A stretch of 64,000 nucleotides of DNA. Source: Amblyomma americanum (lineage: Eukaryota > Arthropoda > Arachnida > Ixodida > Ixodidae). The stretch lies in NCBI RefSeq assembly GCF_052857255.1, contig NC_135500.1:108050201-108114200 (forward strand), read 5' to 3'. Numbering within the stretch: position 1 is the stretch's first letter; every line of letters starts with the position of its first letter. Shown piece after piece: positions 43,357 through 55,060 of the stretch. The position numbers and the translations under genes were made by a program. Under the pieces are notes generated by a model. That model was not told where the DNA came from and made no database searches. It saw only the letters and a list, made by a program, of their open reading frames with translations.

Positions 43357-44740
43357 AAAGTTATACATGTTAAAGTTTAGCGTCGCTCAAGAAGAACCGA
43401 TCAATCAAGCGTGTCTTACAAAGTTCCACATAAATGAGAAAGCTTTGCATAACGCATACGTACGTCTCCAGCCCCTTTCCGCCCATATTCTTAGGATTAT
43501 TATATGCAACCGCGTTCCACGTAGCCCACGAAAACACCCAACAGTTATTGCCTTTTATAGTCCTTACATCGCGCGTTAAGACGTTATGAACAATAACGTA
43601 GCGTCAATTCTGGCCAGTGATCAAGTGGCAGGAGTAACCCTTAGTGTGAAGCGCCGTTTTCCCGACATTAATACGTTGGTCAAGATACTACTGAAAAACC
43701 CGTGGTTCAAACTTGATGGGGCCATCCGAACCGGAAATATAGAGATTTTTTTAACCTTTAGAAGTTTTTATTTTAAAAAAACTGAGAGAGAAGCGTCTGT
43801 GCCGTGTGTTGAGCTGGATTTTTCAGAAAAGTGGACATTATCTACCTCTTATGGATCAATAATTAAGATATTAAATAAACAAAAATAACTAATAAACTTT
43901 CCTATCTCTGATTTTAGGAATCCAGCGTGTATTGCAAAATTTATGGCCATCAGCATCGAAGGTGAGCTGCATTTTTAAATTTTCTAATCGACAATGTCAT
44001 TCAAGATATCGAACCTCAAAAAGATGCTTTTTAAATCTGATTGAGTTGGCTTTCTGACCACTGCACGCGAAAAGAATGTGCCTAACGTTTGGATTCCTTT
44101 TTCACTCGGTCTGTTCCGTGCTCCTTATATAATTCAGACCAGTTGCGAGAATTGGCGGAAATGACGCAGATAGCCTTGGCTTTTTGCACGTGAAGAAACT
44201 GTGGTCGATGGGATTGCTACGCGCCAATGAAAAAGAAATCGCAGAGTTTTTAGCACAGATGCCCAAAGTTTTTCGTTATGGGTTGAAAAATTTTTAATAA
44301 GCTTGAATGACGCGAGGGAAAGATCACACAGAATCACACAGATCAAGACAGAAATATAAAAAGAGCGCCCATCTTCATTCCCTTGCGCCATTGAGATTTA
44401 TTATAAACCCGCTAGCCCGACAGCAAGTACTTCTGAAAACGAAAATACCAACATAATAAAGTTACTGCCAGTTCCTACAAAAAGAGCTGACTCCGCTAAT
44501 TTGAAATATTATTCCCATTCTTGTTACATCAAACAATGAGTAAACCCCTATAGCCTGGATTCGGAACTCCGCGCGATCAATGGTCTGATTTAAGTCAAGC
44601 ATACAACGCTCCTTAAACAGCTGAAGTGCAAAAAGAACAAAAACACAGAAACATCAATCTTTTGTTGCAGAGCATACTTGAATCTCCACACTCAACAAAA
44701 CAGAATAGGTCCGTTCTATGTAACCACAACTAAACCGCTG
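43357..44740. other. stretch without recognised gene
   Basis: AT-rich. A 100-codon frame at 43586-43888 (starting MNNNVASILASDQVAG) is the longest; I recognise no domain in it, and nothing shows that it is expressed. Confidence 0.3.
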
Positions 44741-44770
44741 GACAGTGGTAGAAAAACATATATTTTGAAC

Positions 44771-45500
44771 TTAAAAGTGCGTCGTCTCTATCCGTGAGCC
44801 CGCTGGCCTGAAGCGCTGCTCGTCCCCTTTCCGCCAGGTTCTTCTGGACTGTGGTGTCCTCGCTGTGCAAGCTGGCCTCCCAACGCTCATATGTGTTGTG
44901 CCAAACATTTCTTCAAAGTTAAAACTTCTTTCGCAAAGCCATGTCGTGTGGAACATTGTGCCCGATTCCCCGCATAAGGGGCAGGCCGGATCATTTATGT
45001 AGTTGTAACATTGGTTCAAAGTGACTGGACTCGGCAGAGTGTTTGTATTCTCTTAATTATGTGTTCTCCCTTACTGAGATTCTTGCTAGGTATGGGAAAA
45101 ACTCTTCTGTTCACCCTTCAGTATTCTGTGATGTCCGCATAGCTTAGTAGCGGGTTGGACAGGTTGTCAACAGAGCATGGCGATTGTGTACTCAGGGCTT
45201 GGAAAAGTGGGGCACGAGCATCAGAGTAAGAGCCTCATTTCCGCGCGTGTTCATGTGCACATGGTTCCAGAGGACTAGTGCATTGTACGGTTATTCTTTT
45301 AGTAATCCCCAGGAGGGTTTGCTTACTCCCCCTCTAATGAAATTCCGCACTGCTGTTTGAAAGTCGGACCTCTCTGTTGCGTTCCGGTTCCAGCGCACGG
45401 TAATGGCTACGGCTGCCTCTTCCAACTCTGTTGCATTCTGTGCTCTGATTATTAACGCGGCAGCGTTAAGGAGCTCGTGTCGCAGAAAATCCGAAGTCGG
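44771..45500 (-). pseudogene. LINE RNase H / C-terminal fragment
   Basis: From 45019 the minus strand reads MNQCYNYINDPACPLCGESG and TMFHTTWLCERSFNFEEMFG, the zinc-binding C-terminus of I-clade ORF2. Upstream, decayed RNase H pieces (SDFQTAVRNFIRGG; VLWNHVHMNTRGNEA, about 45380-45230) correspond to the Asp and the GNEAAH blocks. Confidence 0.6.
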
Positions 45501-46044
45501 CGTCGTTGACCGTGAGCGAAAAATCCACGAAAAAATTTGGAGGACGCTTAAGCTTCGCCTCTAAAAGTGGAAAGTGACAGCATGTTGCAGCGCTACCAGG
45601 GAGTCCACGAAACGCCATCGTCCGTTCCACTCGACGCCTTGCCCGTTGGAAACACCTTTGAACGCATTTTTATTTTTTTCTATTGTTTCAATAAATTATT
45701 TGATGAATTACACACTTTAAATTTTCTTCATTACAATTATCAAGCATTAGATATTTCATGCTGAGCATTTTGACACCTTTCAACACCATTTTTCCAAATT
45801 TTCATTTTTGATTTCTTTGATTATTCAATATTGAATTAATTACAGTGATTTCTTTAACTAGTCGTCGCCTATCACAAACCAATCAGTCATAAATCACTAG
45901 AACCACATGCATATTCTCATGATTCATTTTTTTCCGCACCCCCGATTATTTTCGACACGCGGGCCGACTATTACTACGCCGTCGGCTTTTCGACCGAACC
46001 AGCTGTGTACGCTGTCTCGTAAAATCTCCGCAGAAGCAACCTAG

Positions 46045-46260
46045 GAGGTAGGTGGGTCACCTAGGTCATGTGACCTTGCGGCGTCATCACAACGTGCCCA
46101 CCGGATTCTGAGCAAACTGTCTACAGCGGCAGGTGGCAGTTACATTAACGATTGGTCGCTGGGCAAGCGCAGCCTAAATCGCACATGGAATACCGGTGGC
46201 AGCACCAGCGATCACAGGGCAGTGGCGCTTCACTGAACCATTGCACCACTGCTCCAGGAG
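46045..46260 (+). repeat. repeat unit (inverted partner of 42745-43010)
   Basis: Starts around ggtgggtcacctaggtcatg, then accttgcggcgtcatcacaa, ggcaggtggcagttacatta and gattggtcgctggg. Phrases of the same type (tcacgtgacctagg) recur at 52376-52470. Its nature is unknown. Confidence 0.65.
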
Positions 46261-46559
46261 TGATGTGAGGACTCTCAGTGATCTGTGAATGTAAGTAGAG
46301 AATTAATAATTGTGCATGTATGGGAATTAACCCAATATACTATCGCGTCACACCCTTAAGGCTAAGGATTTTATTTCCTTTTTTTCAGGAATGCTTGTTC
46401 TCTCCAAAAGTCAGACTATTCCGGCTTTTTTTCCTAGTCGCCTTCTGGGATAAATATGCAGGAGATCAAATTTTGCCGGGAGCATTTTAGCCCAATGCCA
46501 GCCGCGCGCTGACAGACCGTGTGCGTTCCTTCCTGCAGTCTGCTTTAGATTGGTCCCTT

Positions 46560-47120
46560 ACTGTCACTGCAGCACCATACCGTTGTATCATCGGCACAGA
46601 TAGAATGTTCAATACCCTCAATTGTGTTGAGTAGCTCTGTTCAGCCTCTTAGCGCTAGCTTAAAGAGCTTTGCTGACAACACAGTTCCTTGTGGAGTACC
46701 CCTTGAGCGCAGGATGATGGGCGTGGATTTTTGATACCCGGTGTTTATGGTTGCCTTTCTGTCCGAGAGGGAGTCTTTGATGTAGTGATATGTATGTTTG
46801 TTTTGTACAGCTCCTCCAGGATGACTTGGTGCGTCACGCCGTCAAAAGCTCCTTTTATATCTAGCCTTGGTTTGGTTTTGCTTGGGACACATTAACAGCT
46901 CCTCGTTGATGCAGAGGAGGACATCGTGCGTTGACAGATGTTCTCTAAACCCGTAGAGTGCATCTGGGAGTAAGTTCTTTGTTTTATTAGTTGCCTCATA
47001 CGCGTGTTGATGGCTCTCCCAAAAAGTTTTTCCACACAAGCCCTCAGGGAGATTCGTCGTATATTTTCGATATCCCGTGGCTTCTTCGGCTTCGGTATGA
47101 ACCGTAGAGATGCGAGTTTC
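46560..47120 (-). pseudogene. LINE reverse transcriptase fragment
   Basis: Minus-strand motifs are a RISLRACVEKLFGRAINTR start, then QMHSTGLENICQR-like, LDIKGAFDGVTHQVILEELY (motif A, Asp present), ATINTGYQKSTPI-like, and a short-range CADDTTVW-like active site near 46590. Frames shift several times. It is upstream of the RNase H fragment in the same element. Confidence 0.65.
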
Positions 47121-47509
47121 GATTATTCCGGAACTTTTTCCTTATTCCAGCAATAAGTGTGGAAATATACTACAAGCTGATTGATGGAGTCCTTGTTCTG
47201 ACTTAAAAGGGTTCTGACTTTTATCTTGCCCGGTCCCGGGTCTGTGTTTTCGCGCATAACTTCTACCTCTGCCTTGACTTCCTCTAAGGTTGTGTGCTCG
47301 TCCATCTTTTCGTTCGGTTCTCCTGTGTAGCAAGGAAGTGGGATCGAGTCTTCTGTACTCAGGAACTTCTGAGTTTTTTTCGCTATAAGAGCGTTGTTGT
47401 CGCCCTCAAAATTATTGAACGCTTTCCTTAGCATGTTCGTTTGCTCTTTCTTTCCTGTGCCACGCTCGGTTAGTGATCTTAGACAGTTCGACGCTTTAGC
47501 CGTTGCCAT
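47121..47509 (-). pseudogene. LINE ORF2 linker before the RT
   Basis: Open 128 codons on the minus strand (SLTERGTGKKEQTNMLRKAF, LPCYTGEPNEKMDEHTTLEE, ENTDPGPGKIKVRTLLSQN). The P-G-x-D/K block before the RT fingers is typical of LINE ORF2 between endonuclease and RT. Confidence 0.5.
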
Positions 47510-47990
47510 CTGTTCTTTAGCGCGTCACATTGCTGGAGAGTTTTGCTTGGCCAGTTCTGGTGCGGAATCCTCTGCTGTAGGAGACATTTCGGCAATTCTT
47601 TCCTTACGTTCTCGCTTTAGCTTTCGCCTCCTCCATCTATTTGTTAGGGATCTTCTAGCTTCCCACCGGGTGTGGGTCTACTGCTGGCGTTTCCTCCGTG
47701 ATTTGGGCATTTGTGATGTACCCGTCTATGGATTCGACAATGAGTGCCGTCCAGCTCTCAATGTCTGCGATGTTTCCTCTCTTACGTAAGGTCGTCTTGC
47801 GCTTCCTTCATTCGTCCCATATGACGCTTATGGCTCTACCATGTGGCCTTCGGCACGTGACCGCTTGTTTCACACAGTTGACATTGTGATGGTCACTCCC
47901 CAGCGACTCCCCTTTGTTAATTCATCTGGCCTCCTTACAGTTTTTCGTGAAAGTAAGGCCCGTTTACGTGTCGCGGCTTACAAAATATGC

Positions 47991-49610
47991 ATTTTAAATA
48001 GGAGCTGCTTTACGCCAGGAATGCGCCCCGTCTGAGCTTTTCCAATATTCCGGTGGGTGAATTTTTTCATGACAAAATTAATAAACACACGTGCGCATTT
48101 AACACACTGCGTTTTCAGCCTACTGTACTTTCTTATTGAAGAGAGCAATGAAAGTTTAAATAAAATATTTCTTTTTGCATAAATATTTTGTACTGGAAAT
48201 TGCTTTGCCCTTTGAGGGAAACGAAACAAAAGGACAAAAAACTTTTTTCTGAGTCGAGGGAGCATCTCAGGACTAATAAAAGGAGCTTTTTAGCGCTTTT
48301 GAAAAAATGGCTGTGGAATGCTCGAGAACCGTACTGCTGGAATCTTTCTCCATATTCGGGATGGATGCCATCATTTTGCTTCCAATTGATGGCCTTTGAA
48401 ATAACGCGAATTTTTTTCCCTGTTTGTAGTGGAGAGTACAGATGATGAAATTTCCACGTGTCAGAGTGATTTGTCTGTTTCTTTCAGCAATTAAGTATCT
48501 GTCTGATTTCTTGCTCTCTTATGCATTGTTCCCTTACTCTTTTCTCTTTTTTTATTTTTAAACGCCACAATGTCACAATCCTTTTGGTGCCTTATATGCA
48601 AGTGAGCTCTGGAGGGTGATCTTTACTTCTATTCAACTACTTTCGAGCAGGAAAAGCAAATTTATTGGTCTTAAAGAAAACAAATTATGTAGTTCTTTTT
48701 CCGTTCTGAATAGAAGCCAGTTTCGACTCTGCTACTCGAACGTTGCTCTATATTCGTTTTATACTCCACTTTAAAAACAAACTACATCGTTGAGCGTGAA
48801 CGGAATAATATCTATGCATTTACATTTACGTTACGTAATTTGTACGGCTACAGAAAATAAATCCGCCTTATCGCTCGGAAATGCAGTGCTTCTTTTAGAA
48901 TACGTAAGTGTGATGCAGCATAATGGAATATCCGAAAATACATTGAGCCGAGATCGTGCTTGTTGAAAGAGAACGTATTCTTACGTGATATCTATAGGGT
49001 ACGTACGGCAGCCGATTCTATTCGGGAAAATAGTTCCTCGGAACAGATTCGCGAATATCGCGTGATCAAGCTGCGATGCTTTGAGCCTTGTGCCTTTATG
49101 ACGACATGACCCGTGCTGTCAGCGGACCACTGGGGCCAGTCGTCCTCGCTCCGGCACACTACTCACAGCGGCCGCGAAGCACCACCAGGGAGAAGCTTAG
49201 GACCTGCAGTCTTCGGCAAAACTAACCGATCAAGGGGGTTTGTTTCTTAGCAAGGCAGCGGGGTACCTGTGGAAACCCTGAAGCTATAAACCTGTGAAAG
49301 GTAGGAAGAACTCTGTCCTCACCCTTCGACACCTTTTGGAGTACCGTAAAGCTCTATAATACGGCTGAGAAGCAAGTCTCTTTTCTCGGTTACTTTTGGC
49401 AAAGCGAGTAATAGTTGCTTTTGGAGTGATTGGCTTCCCACATAATTCCGTGGCTCCTCAATGGCTAGCTGTGCGTGTACGCAATACTCTTGGGAAACAC
49501 CTCGCGCCGATGAAATTTGAAAAGCAGGCCTGGGGTGGCTACCTTATCACGGGAAACGACACCGACAGTAGGCCATGTTATTCTAGCAGTAATAAATTGT
49601 AAATTACGGA
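47991..49610. other. AT-rich stretch without recognised gene
   Basis: Several short frames exist but none shows a domain. I see no repeat signature except poly-T and poly-A runs. Confidence 0.35.
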
Positions 49611-49614
49611 ATTC

Positions 49615-49840
49615 AAACTCCCAAAGCGCTATTCGGCTATGAGGGACGCCGAAGTTGAGGGCACTTTTTTAGTTTCAGGCACAAGGGGGTTCTTCAATTT
49701 GCGTTGACATCGCACAGCAGATAGCTTTTCTTGCAGTTCGCCTGCACTGCAATATGGCCGCCGCGGCCGAGATCGAGCACGCGACCTTAGGATCAGGATC
49801 GGAACGTCAAAAGCAATCAGCCACCGAGGCGAGTAGCTGG
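49615..49840 (-). mobile_element. tRNA-derived SINE (Ruka-like), minus strand
   Basis: Minus-strand reading starts near 49832 (tcgcctcggtggctgattgc) with a decayed B box, then gccgcggcggccatattgc, ctgtgcgatgtcaacgc and ttcggcgtccctcatagcc. The order of blocks is that of the family at 19333. Confidence 0.7.
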
Positions 49841-51660
49841 TCAGAATAAGATCACACAACAAAAAATTTTTAAAAATTGTGCTCCCTCACCAGAACAAGA
49901 TGTTGTCCACTAGGTGTAGTATTTCTCTATTGGTTAGACAGGATACCGGCAAGCTCTCTCAGGAGATGAAACATCTGAGTAAAACTGCAAAGCATGGAAG
50001 CCTCTAGCCCCATAGACAAAATTAAACTGGCAGAGTTGCCATGCTAATCGATAAGCGCAATGTCATTGACAAAAGGATGTATAATACAGAGAGAGCCAAG
50101 CATGCTCTCGGAACGGCGGCAGCCTAAATGTGGTGAAGAGAAAACAAGTCGTAGGCAAAAATCAGATGCAAGCGTTCAGAGACAAGGAGAGCATTGTCAT
50201 TGGCAATATTGCTATGAAGTGGTGACGGCAGCCCTGCAGTGAGGAAGACGGCAAAAAGGGCTTCTAAAAAATAACTCTTTACTGGGCTGAGTCGCTCCCA
50301 CAACGAATGGAATACCTTGCGGCGGCGATAACCACAAGTGTGCTCGGCGGTCGCCGAACAAAATGGCTGTAGTTCTTGGCCGTGTTCAAAGCTGGCAAGG
50401 AACCTTCGAGATAAGGAACCAAAATCAATTATACGTTGTGAAGGCTATTAGGGCCTTCCCGTCCAGCTCAAGTTCAGCAAATTCAGTATTTTGACAAGGC
50501 TCTGCAGAGGGACTACAGGCGATATTTTTATTTCTAATCTTTACTGCATGTACTAGCTAACCTAGCTACTCTTGTTCAAAATGCATTTTGCCAAATAACG
50601 TTTTGTTTTGCGGTTTGTATGTGCAGATGCCATCACCAAAAAGTAGAAGACAGCCGTACAGGTTATTCCGGCATATATCAGCAAGCGGCTGCCAGCACCT
50701 TCTGACCAGTGGAGGCGGCCGTAAAAAGCGCATGGCAGAGGTGCTAGCTGGCGGAAATAGCACCTGGGCCCGCCCTCAATGCAGCCGCTCCCTCGAATCC
50801 GGGGCCTGCTCCAGCAGCGGAGCCTCTGACGAGGCGGTCGAGCCCTCATGAGAACCTACAGGGCTAATTATTCGCTTCCGCGCAGCCTCCACATACTCGC
50901 CTAGAAGATCGGCTCTTTGTTATGTTTTTAATAAATGTTCAAACATTAAACTTGCTGGTTTACTGATTTTCAGTGCATGTAACAATACAATGGGACATTT
51001 ACAAACTCATTGCATTAACAATGGTTCCCACAACGAAACATTCCTCACAGATGGATTCAGCAGTGCAACGAACAGAACACATAATAAGCAATTTTAGGAA
51101 ACGACTAATTCGACTGTTAGCGAGTGTGTCTGGATGGATGCGGTGAACAAAGAGTGGGTAAGCTTGGGCGGTAAATGTTCGGTAGCCAGTGAGTGGCTGG
51201 ATACCTGTGGCGAACAACCAGTTGATAGGCTTGTGCGGGGAATATTGGAGAGCCGATGGGTTGCGCCGGCTGCCTGTGATAGTTACGTCAATGAGGAATC
51301 TTGGTTGTCTAATATTGAATAGCCAAGAAATGCCATTTAAGTCAATACCTTGTATGCCATTAAGGGCTGCTGATTGGAAACCAATGTGCTGCATTGGCTC
51401 ACACAGTGGATCGGGTTGCGCTCCAGTCAGATGCCATTACAGGCCATGATTAAAGCCAATTTTCGTCGGTATTCGACCAGTGCCGGGCCATTATCGGCGT
51501 GCTGCACGGTCATCCTTTATAAGCAATGCCTAGTGGCCTCTAGAATACCGAAATCTTGCAAGAACGCTAACATCTTAATTCACTATATAGTGGGCGTTAT
51601 GGACTTTAAAAATTACGGAGTGATCAGGTTAGTGTCCGTTACTAATCGTTAATGTAGAGT
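49841..51660. other. unassigned stretch; possible decayed transposon
   Basis: No clear gene. At 50588-50851 (plus) a frame with MAEVLAGGNSTWARPQCSRS precedes an AATAAA at about 50929. On the minus strand a 131-codon frame (51394-50999) has NPSALQYSPHKPINWLFATG, faintly like the C-terminus of Harbinger-type transposases (HARBI1). This is weak. Confidence 0.2.
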
Positions 51661-51669
51661 CAGCACAAT

Positions 51670-51965
51670 TTTGGGCTTTCAACCAACCCAATGACCAGGC
51701 AGGCTTTATTAAAGGCTACTGGACAAGAAACCATATTCACCCAGTCAGTAAGATGAGAGAGGATTGCGCAGAATATAAACAATCCTTTTATACAGCCTTC
51801 ATAGATCATGAGAAAGCGTATGATGGAGTCGAAACTTCAGCAGTTATGCAGGCATTACGGAACCAGCTGGGGTGTAGAGGCGCCTAATGTAAAAATACTG
51901 GAAGGCATCTATAAGGGCCGCGCAGCCGCCATTGTCATCCAATAAGAGTGCAATAGAAGTTCGTT
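51670..51965 (+). pseudogene. RTE-like LINE reverse transcriptase, part 1
   Basis: The plus strand reads NDQAGFIKGYWTRNHIHPVS, then FYTAFIDHEKAYDGVETSAVM (motif A, Asp present) and LEGIYKGRAAAIVIQ. These match RTE/BovB-type RT, in which a DHIHVV-like and FVDYEKAFD-like sequence is diagnostic. The reading breaks near 51965, where an insertion begins. Confidence 0.7.
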
Positions 51966-52476
51966 GGAGGCACTTATCTCTTAACTGCGGGAAGGCGAAA
52001 GCCGTTCGCGACTCATTGCACTGATTTGAATTTGAATTTGCCGCGATAGAATACATTATCATTCAATATCATTACTATATATAAATCTTTAACCAAACCC
52101 TGTACCAACACCAGAGCTCTGTCGTAGTGATTAAGATAGCTCAGCATACGCGTGGGAGGTAGCGAGTGGGTTGGAATTCTGTACACTCTATGTTGGCAAA
52201 GACTGTGGCGGTAACTGGACACTGGCTGCCTCGCCGGGTTGGGTGCGGTCCTCCTCTATCTGCTGCAATCATTCTTCAGCGGTTTTTCTCCTAACCCTTT
52301 TAGTTCCCGCGTTAATACTTCCGGCACGTGTCAAGCTCCCAAGTTTACAGGTCCGGTTGTGATCCCGTGACAAGCTCACGTCACCTAGGTGGCGATGTAA
52401 CGGACGCACACGGTCACGTGACCTAGGATGTAACGGACGGACACGGTCACGTGACCTCGCGTTGTCCGTCTGTTAC
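51966..52476. repeat. about 0.5-kb insertion in the RTE-like LINE, with a palindromic tandem repeat
   Basis: RTE homology stops at about 51965 and restarts at about 52485. Near its right end, 52376-52470 holds two copies of a roughly 32-bp unit containing gatgtaacggac and the palindrome ggtcacgtgacc. No reading frame is convincing. Confidence 0.5.
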
Positions 52477-52890
52477 ATTGCCAGACAGGGTGTCAGGCAG
52501 GGGGACATGATCACGCCACTTCTATCCCCCGCCTGTTTACAGGAGATGCTCAGAGATCTGAATTGGGAACAGTAGGGACATAAAAGTTCATGTGAATACG
52601 TTAGTAATCTGTGATTTACTAATAGCATTGCCTTCCAAAGTTACTCTGGGTACGAATTGCAAAGGATGACCAAATACTTAGGCAAAGTAGGAGTGTGGGT
52701 CTTAAAATTATGAGGCTAAAAACTGAAGTAATGTGCAACAGTCCTTAAGGGGAAAAGCAGTTTACGATTGGTAGCGAGGCACTGAAAGTGGTGTACATAG
52801 GGTAGGTAGTGACCGCAGATCCAGACGACGTGGGTGAAATAACAAGAAGGAAAAGAATGGGGTGGAGCGCATTGGCAGGGACTTTCATAT
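52477..52890 (+). pseudogene. RTE-like LINE reverse transcriptase, part 2
   Basis: The plus strand reads RQGVRQGDMITPLLSPACLQ (motif B), EMLRDLNWEQ, then, in other frames, GLKIMRLKTEVM and FTIGSEALKVVYIG, and near 52850 TRRKRMGWSALAG. This is the order of an RTE RT after motif B. The YADD box is lost. Confidence 0.65.
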
Positions 52891-52919
52891 CATGAATTAA
52901 TCCATCAATATGTGAATCC

Positions 52920-53560
52920 ATCAATAAATAAATGTTTATTTCACCAGCTTAGTGCACGTAGTGAAAAAGGGCAGGGGAGAAAAAGCTGCTTCCTCGCAGC
53001 TTGACAAGAGACCCGTCCATTCCTTGTGCAGTGACAGGCTACGCTGCATCTAAATTACATACACGAAAAAAGAAACGCTGCAATAAGAAGTGAGGAAAGA
53101 AGACATCGACGCACAGGATTGAAAAATGGAAGACACCATTCCGACTCGTCGTTCAGAACTCGACAAAATATAGACAGAACAAATTTTCAATTAGCACATA
53201 CTCCTGAAAATTGTAAGCAAGAGGAGGTAGTTTCTGTAGTAACTGAGATACATTTCGGACACGAAAACAAGATATCGTTTGATGAATTGTTTGATTCGCA
53301 CACTTATGTCTAGTAAAACAAGATGTAGAATGATCACAAGAATAGTTCACTCAGGCGTTGATCATTTAGCAATATACATCGATACGTTTTTGATAGCAGT
53401 AGTTGATTTAGGCTGAGTACAACTTGCTCTTTGCAACTGTACTGTGCGCGTGAAAAGGTATTTGCATAGGGTCTGGTGTCGATATGGGTACAAGCTTTGA
53501 GTTCTTTTATGCTTAACAATAGGAAAAAAATGCTCTAGTCTTCCACGCATCGTATTATTA
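52920..53560 (-). mobile_element. 3' end of a CR1-like LINE, minus strand
   Basis: The plus strand begins tccatcaataaataaatg (reversed 3' end) and then gaaaaagctgcttcctcgca, a close relative of cagaaaaagctgtaagatac at 6410. Minus-strand frames near 53350-53550 (THIDTRPYANTFSRAQYSCK) look like a LINE C-terminus. The same element may continue at 54310-55050. Confidence 0.45.
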
Positions 53561-53843
53561 TAGAGTATTAATAATTAGTGTTACAACCTGCTCTCTCTTC
53601 TCTTGTTTGCCCAGTAGCTAACGACAGCTTCGATTCTGGCAGTCTTGACGCCGTAAGTATCATAAGATGGTTCTCGCACAGCCTCTGCCCCCACCGTTCG
53701 ACCACGTTTTTACGTGGCACTCGTGGCAATACAGGACATAGTACGTCCGCCACTGTTGACGAGGGTGTCGTGGGTGAACACCCCCAAGGTTTGATTACAA
53801 TATATATAAATACCCTCGAAAGTAGAATATTGCACCGCCGTCG

Positions 53844-54000
53844 CCGTAGCTCAGTTCGTAGAGCACCGGACGCGAAATTCGCAGATCGTGGGTTCGGATC
53901 CCAACCAGTGGCAAGTGATTGTTCTGCTTTCTAATCAATTATCTCTAATCAAATGACTACCCCAGTAACCTATCATTGATGAACACCTCAAATTATATGA
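53844..54000 (+). mobile_element. second tRNA-derived SINE family, plus strand
   Basis: The head gtcgccgtagctcagttcgtagagca has a good A box, and gggttcggatccc is a good B box (about 53891-53903). The anticodon arm does not fold as a true tRNA, and the 3' part (tgattgttctgctttctaatc) is unlike tRNA, so I call a SINE and not a tRNA gene. Confidence 0.6.
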
Positions 54001-54071
54001 AAAAAAAACATCCCCTATGCTCCTTGCTTCCGATCTCTATTGACTTCCGTCATGTGTGACGTACAGTAAGT

Positions 54072-54302
54072 AAGGTTTCCAGGGGTTTAACGTCCCAAAG
54101 CGACTCGCGCTATGCGGGACGCCGTAGCGAAGAGCTCCGGAAATTTCGACTATCTCGATTTCTTTAACTTTCAGTCACATTGCACAGCACACGGGAGTCT
54201 AGAATTTCGCGTCCCTTGATATTCGTACGCCGCGGCCGAGATCGAACCAGCACCTTTCGGGTCAGAAGCCGAGCGCCATAACCACTGAGCAACCGCGGCG
54301 GC
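54072..54302 (-). mobile_element. tRNA-derived SINE (Ruka-like), minus strand
   Basis: Minus-strand head at 54302 (ggccgccgcggttgctcagt), B box near 54250, core gaattctagactcccgtgtg and the end tcccgcatagcgcgagtcgc then tttgggacgttaaac. A possible target duplication is gtaaggt on both sides. It lies at the edge of a CR1-like RT. Confidence 0.75.
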
Positions 54303-54820
54303 CCAGGGTAAGGTGAGAATGAAAAATAGAAGTGTATATCAGATTTTTTTGAGGCGACGGTAAGTGTGTGCCGGTGTCTGTGAAGCATCCCGACTGTCTT
54401 TCTTATTTTTACACACATATTAATTTGTTCGTTCCAGGACATGTTTTCTGAGAAAATTACTCTTAACGTTTTAACATTCTTTTTTATTGGGATTGTGCAG
54501 GGGCCTAATATAATTTTTTCGGGAAATTTTGTTCGAGAAGCTGCTGCGCGCAAGAGAACACGTTATGTTTTTGCCTCATTTAATACTAAGTTATTGCTCG
54601 CTGACGAATCAACAAATCTATAACATACAAAGTTTGCCCCTCTTAAAATACTTTCCAGATCTTTTTCTTCCACGTATACGGTACAGTCGTCTGCGCAAAT
54701 AATAAACTTTCAAGTATTACTAGTTGTGAAAATATCATTTATATAATAAAGAAAAAGGACCGCACCAAGAATGCTTCCTTGGGATTATCGGACAGATGCG
54801 TGATTTGTTTTCCTGAACAT
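54303..54820 (-). pseudogene. CR1-like LINE reverse transcriptase, motif B to thumb
   Basis: The minus strand reads, in pieces, IPRKHSWCGPFL (motif B, decayed), YYINDIFTTSN, FIICADDCTVYVEEKDLESI (active site YADD as CADD, about 54690), NNLVLNEAKT, then FPEKIILGPCTIPIKKNVKTL and MSWNEQINMCVKIRKTVGML (54530-54390), and finally, in another frame, NLIYTSIFHSHLT, cut by the SINE. This is the CR1-like RT family. Confidence 0.75.
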
Positions 54821-55060
54821 TCATGGCACACCCGACAACAGCGACAAATTGTTTCTTCAACGAGGGGGTTCTCTTCATGTATCTAAGCATCGTAAATATC
54901 ATAAGCTGAAAGTAGTGCGTGCATATATGAACCGAGATACAACAACGGCGACGAGATGCTTGAAAGGTGATATAGAGAAGGGAGGGAGGAAACGCGATTA
55001 AACGAGGAAAAACATAAAACAACCGACAAGACCTGTCCCGGCGTCTTTTTTTTTCTCGTC
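54821..55060 (-). pseudogene. LINE RT upstream fragment
   Basis: Minus-strand frames (TPSLKKQFVAVVGCAMNVQE) are compatible with the sequence before motif B of the same RT but are too decayed to name motif by motif. Confidence 0.3.

Larger units (their letters stand above)
44750..47990 (-). mobile_element. I-like LINE remnant, minus strand, with internal insertion
   Basis: Minus-strand order is linker/endonuclease end (47990-47120), RT (47110-46560), then after an insertion (about 45510-46550) RNase H traces (45500-45200) and a C-terminal CPLCGESGTMFHTTWLCE (44960). The RT has DIKGAFDGVTHQVILEELYK, GTPQGTVLSAK-like and CADDTTVW-like pieces. Stops are frequent. The insertion contains the repeat at 46045-46260. 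Confidence 0.65.

Noticed and set aside
50999..51394. Harbinger transposase gene
   Set aside because: Only a faint C-terminal resemblance (LQYSP...) and no DDE motifs were found; left as unassigned.
52376..52470. CRISPR-like repeat
   Set aside because: Only two units without spacers in a eukaryotic context; best read as a short tandem duplication.
51930..52484. 8-bp target duplication cattgtca/cattgcca around the RTE insertion
   Set aside because: RTE coding seems to continue past the left copy to about 51965, so the repeat does not mark the border.
53844..53915. tRNA gene
   Set aside because: A and B boxes are present, but the anticodon stem does not pair and a SINE-like tail follows.
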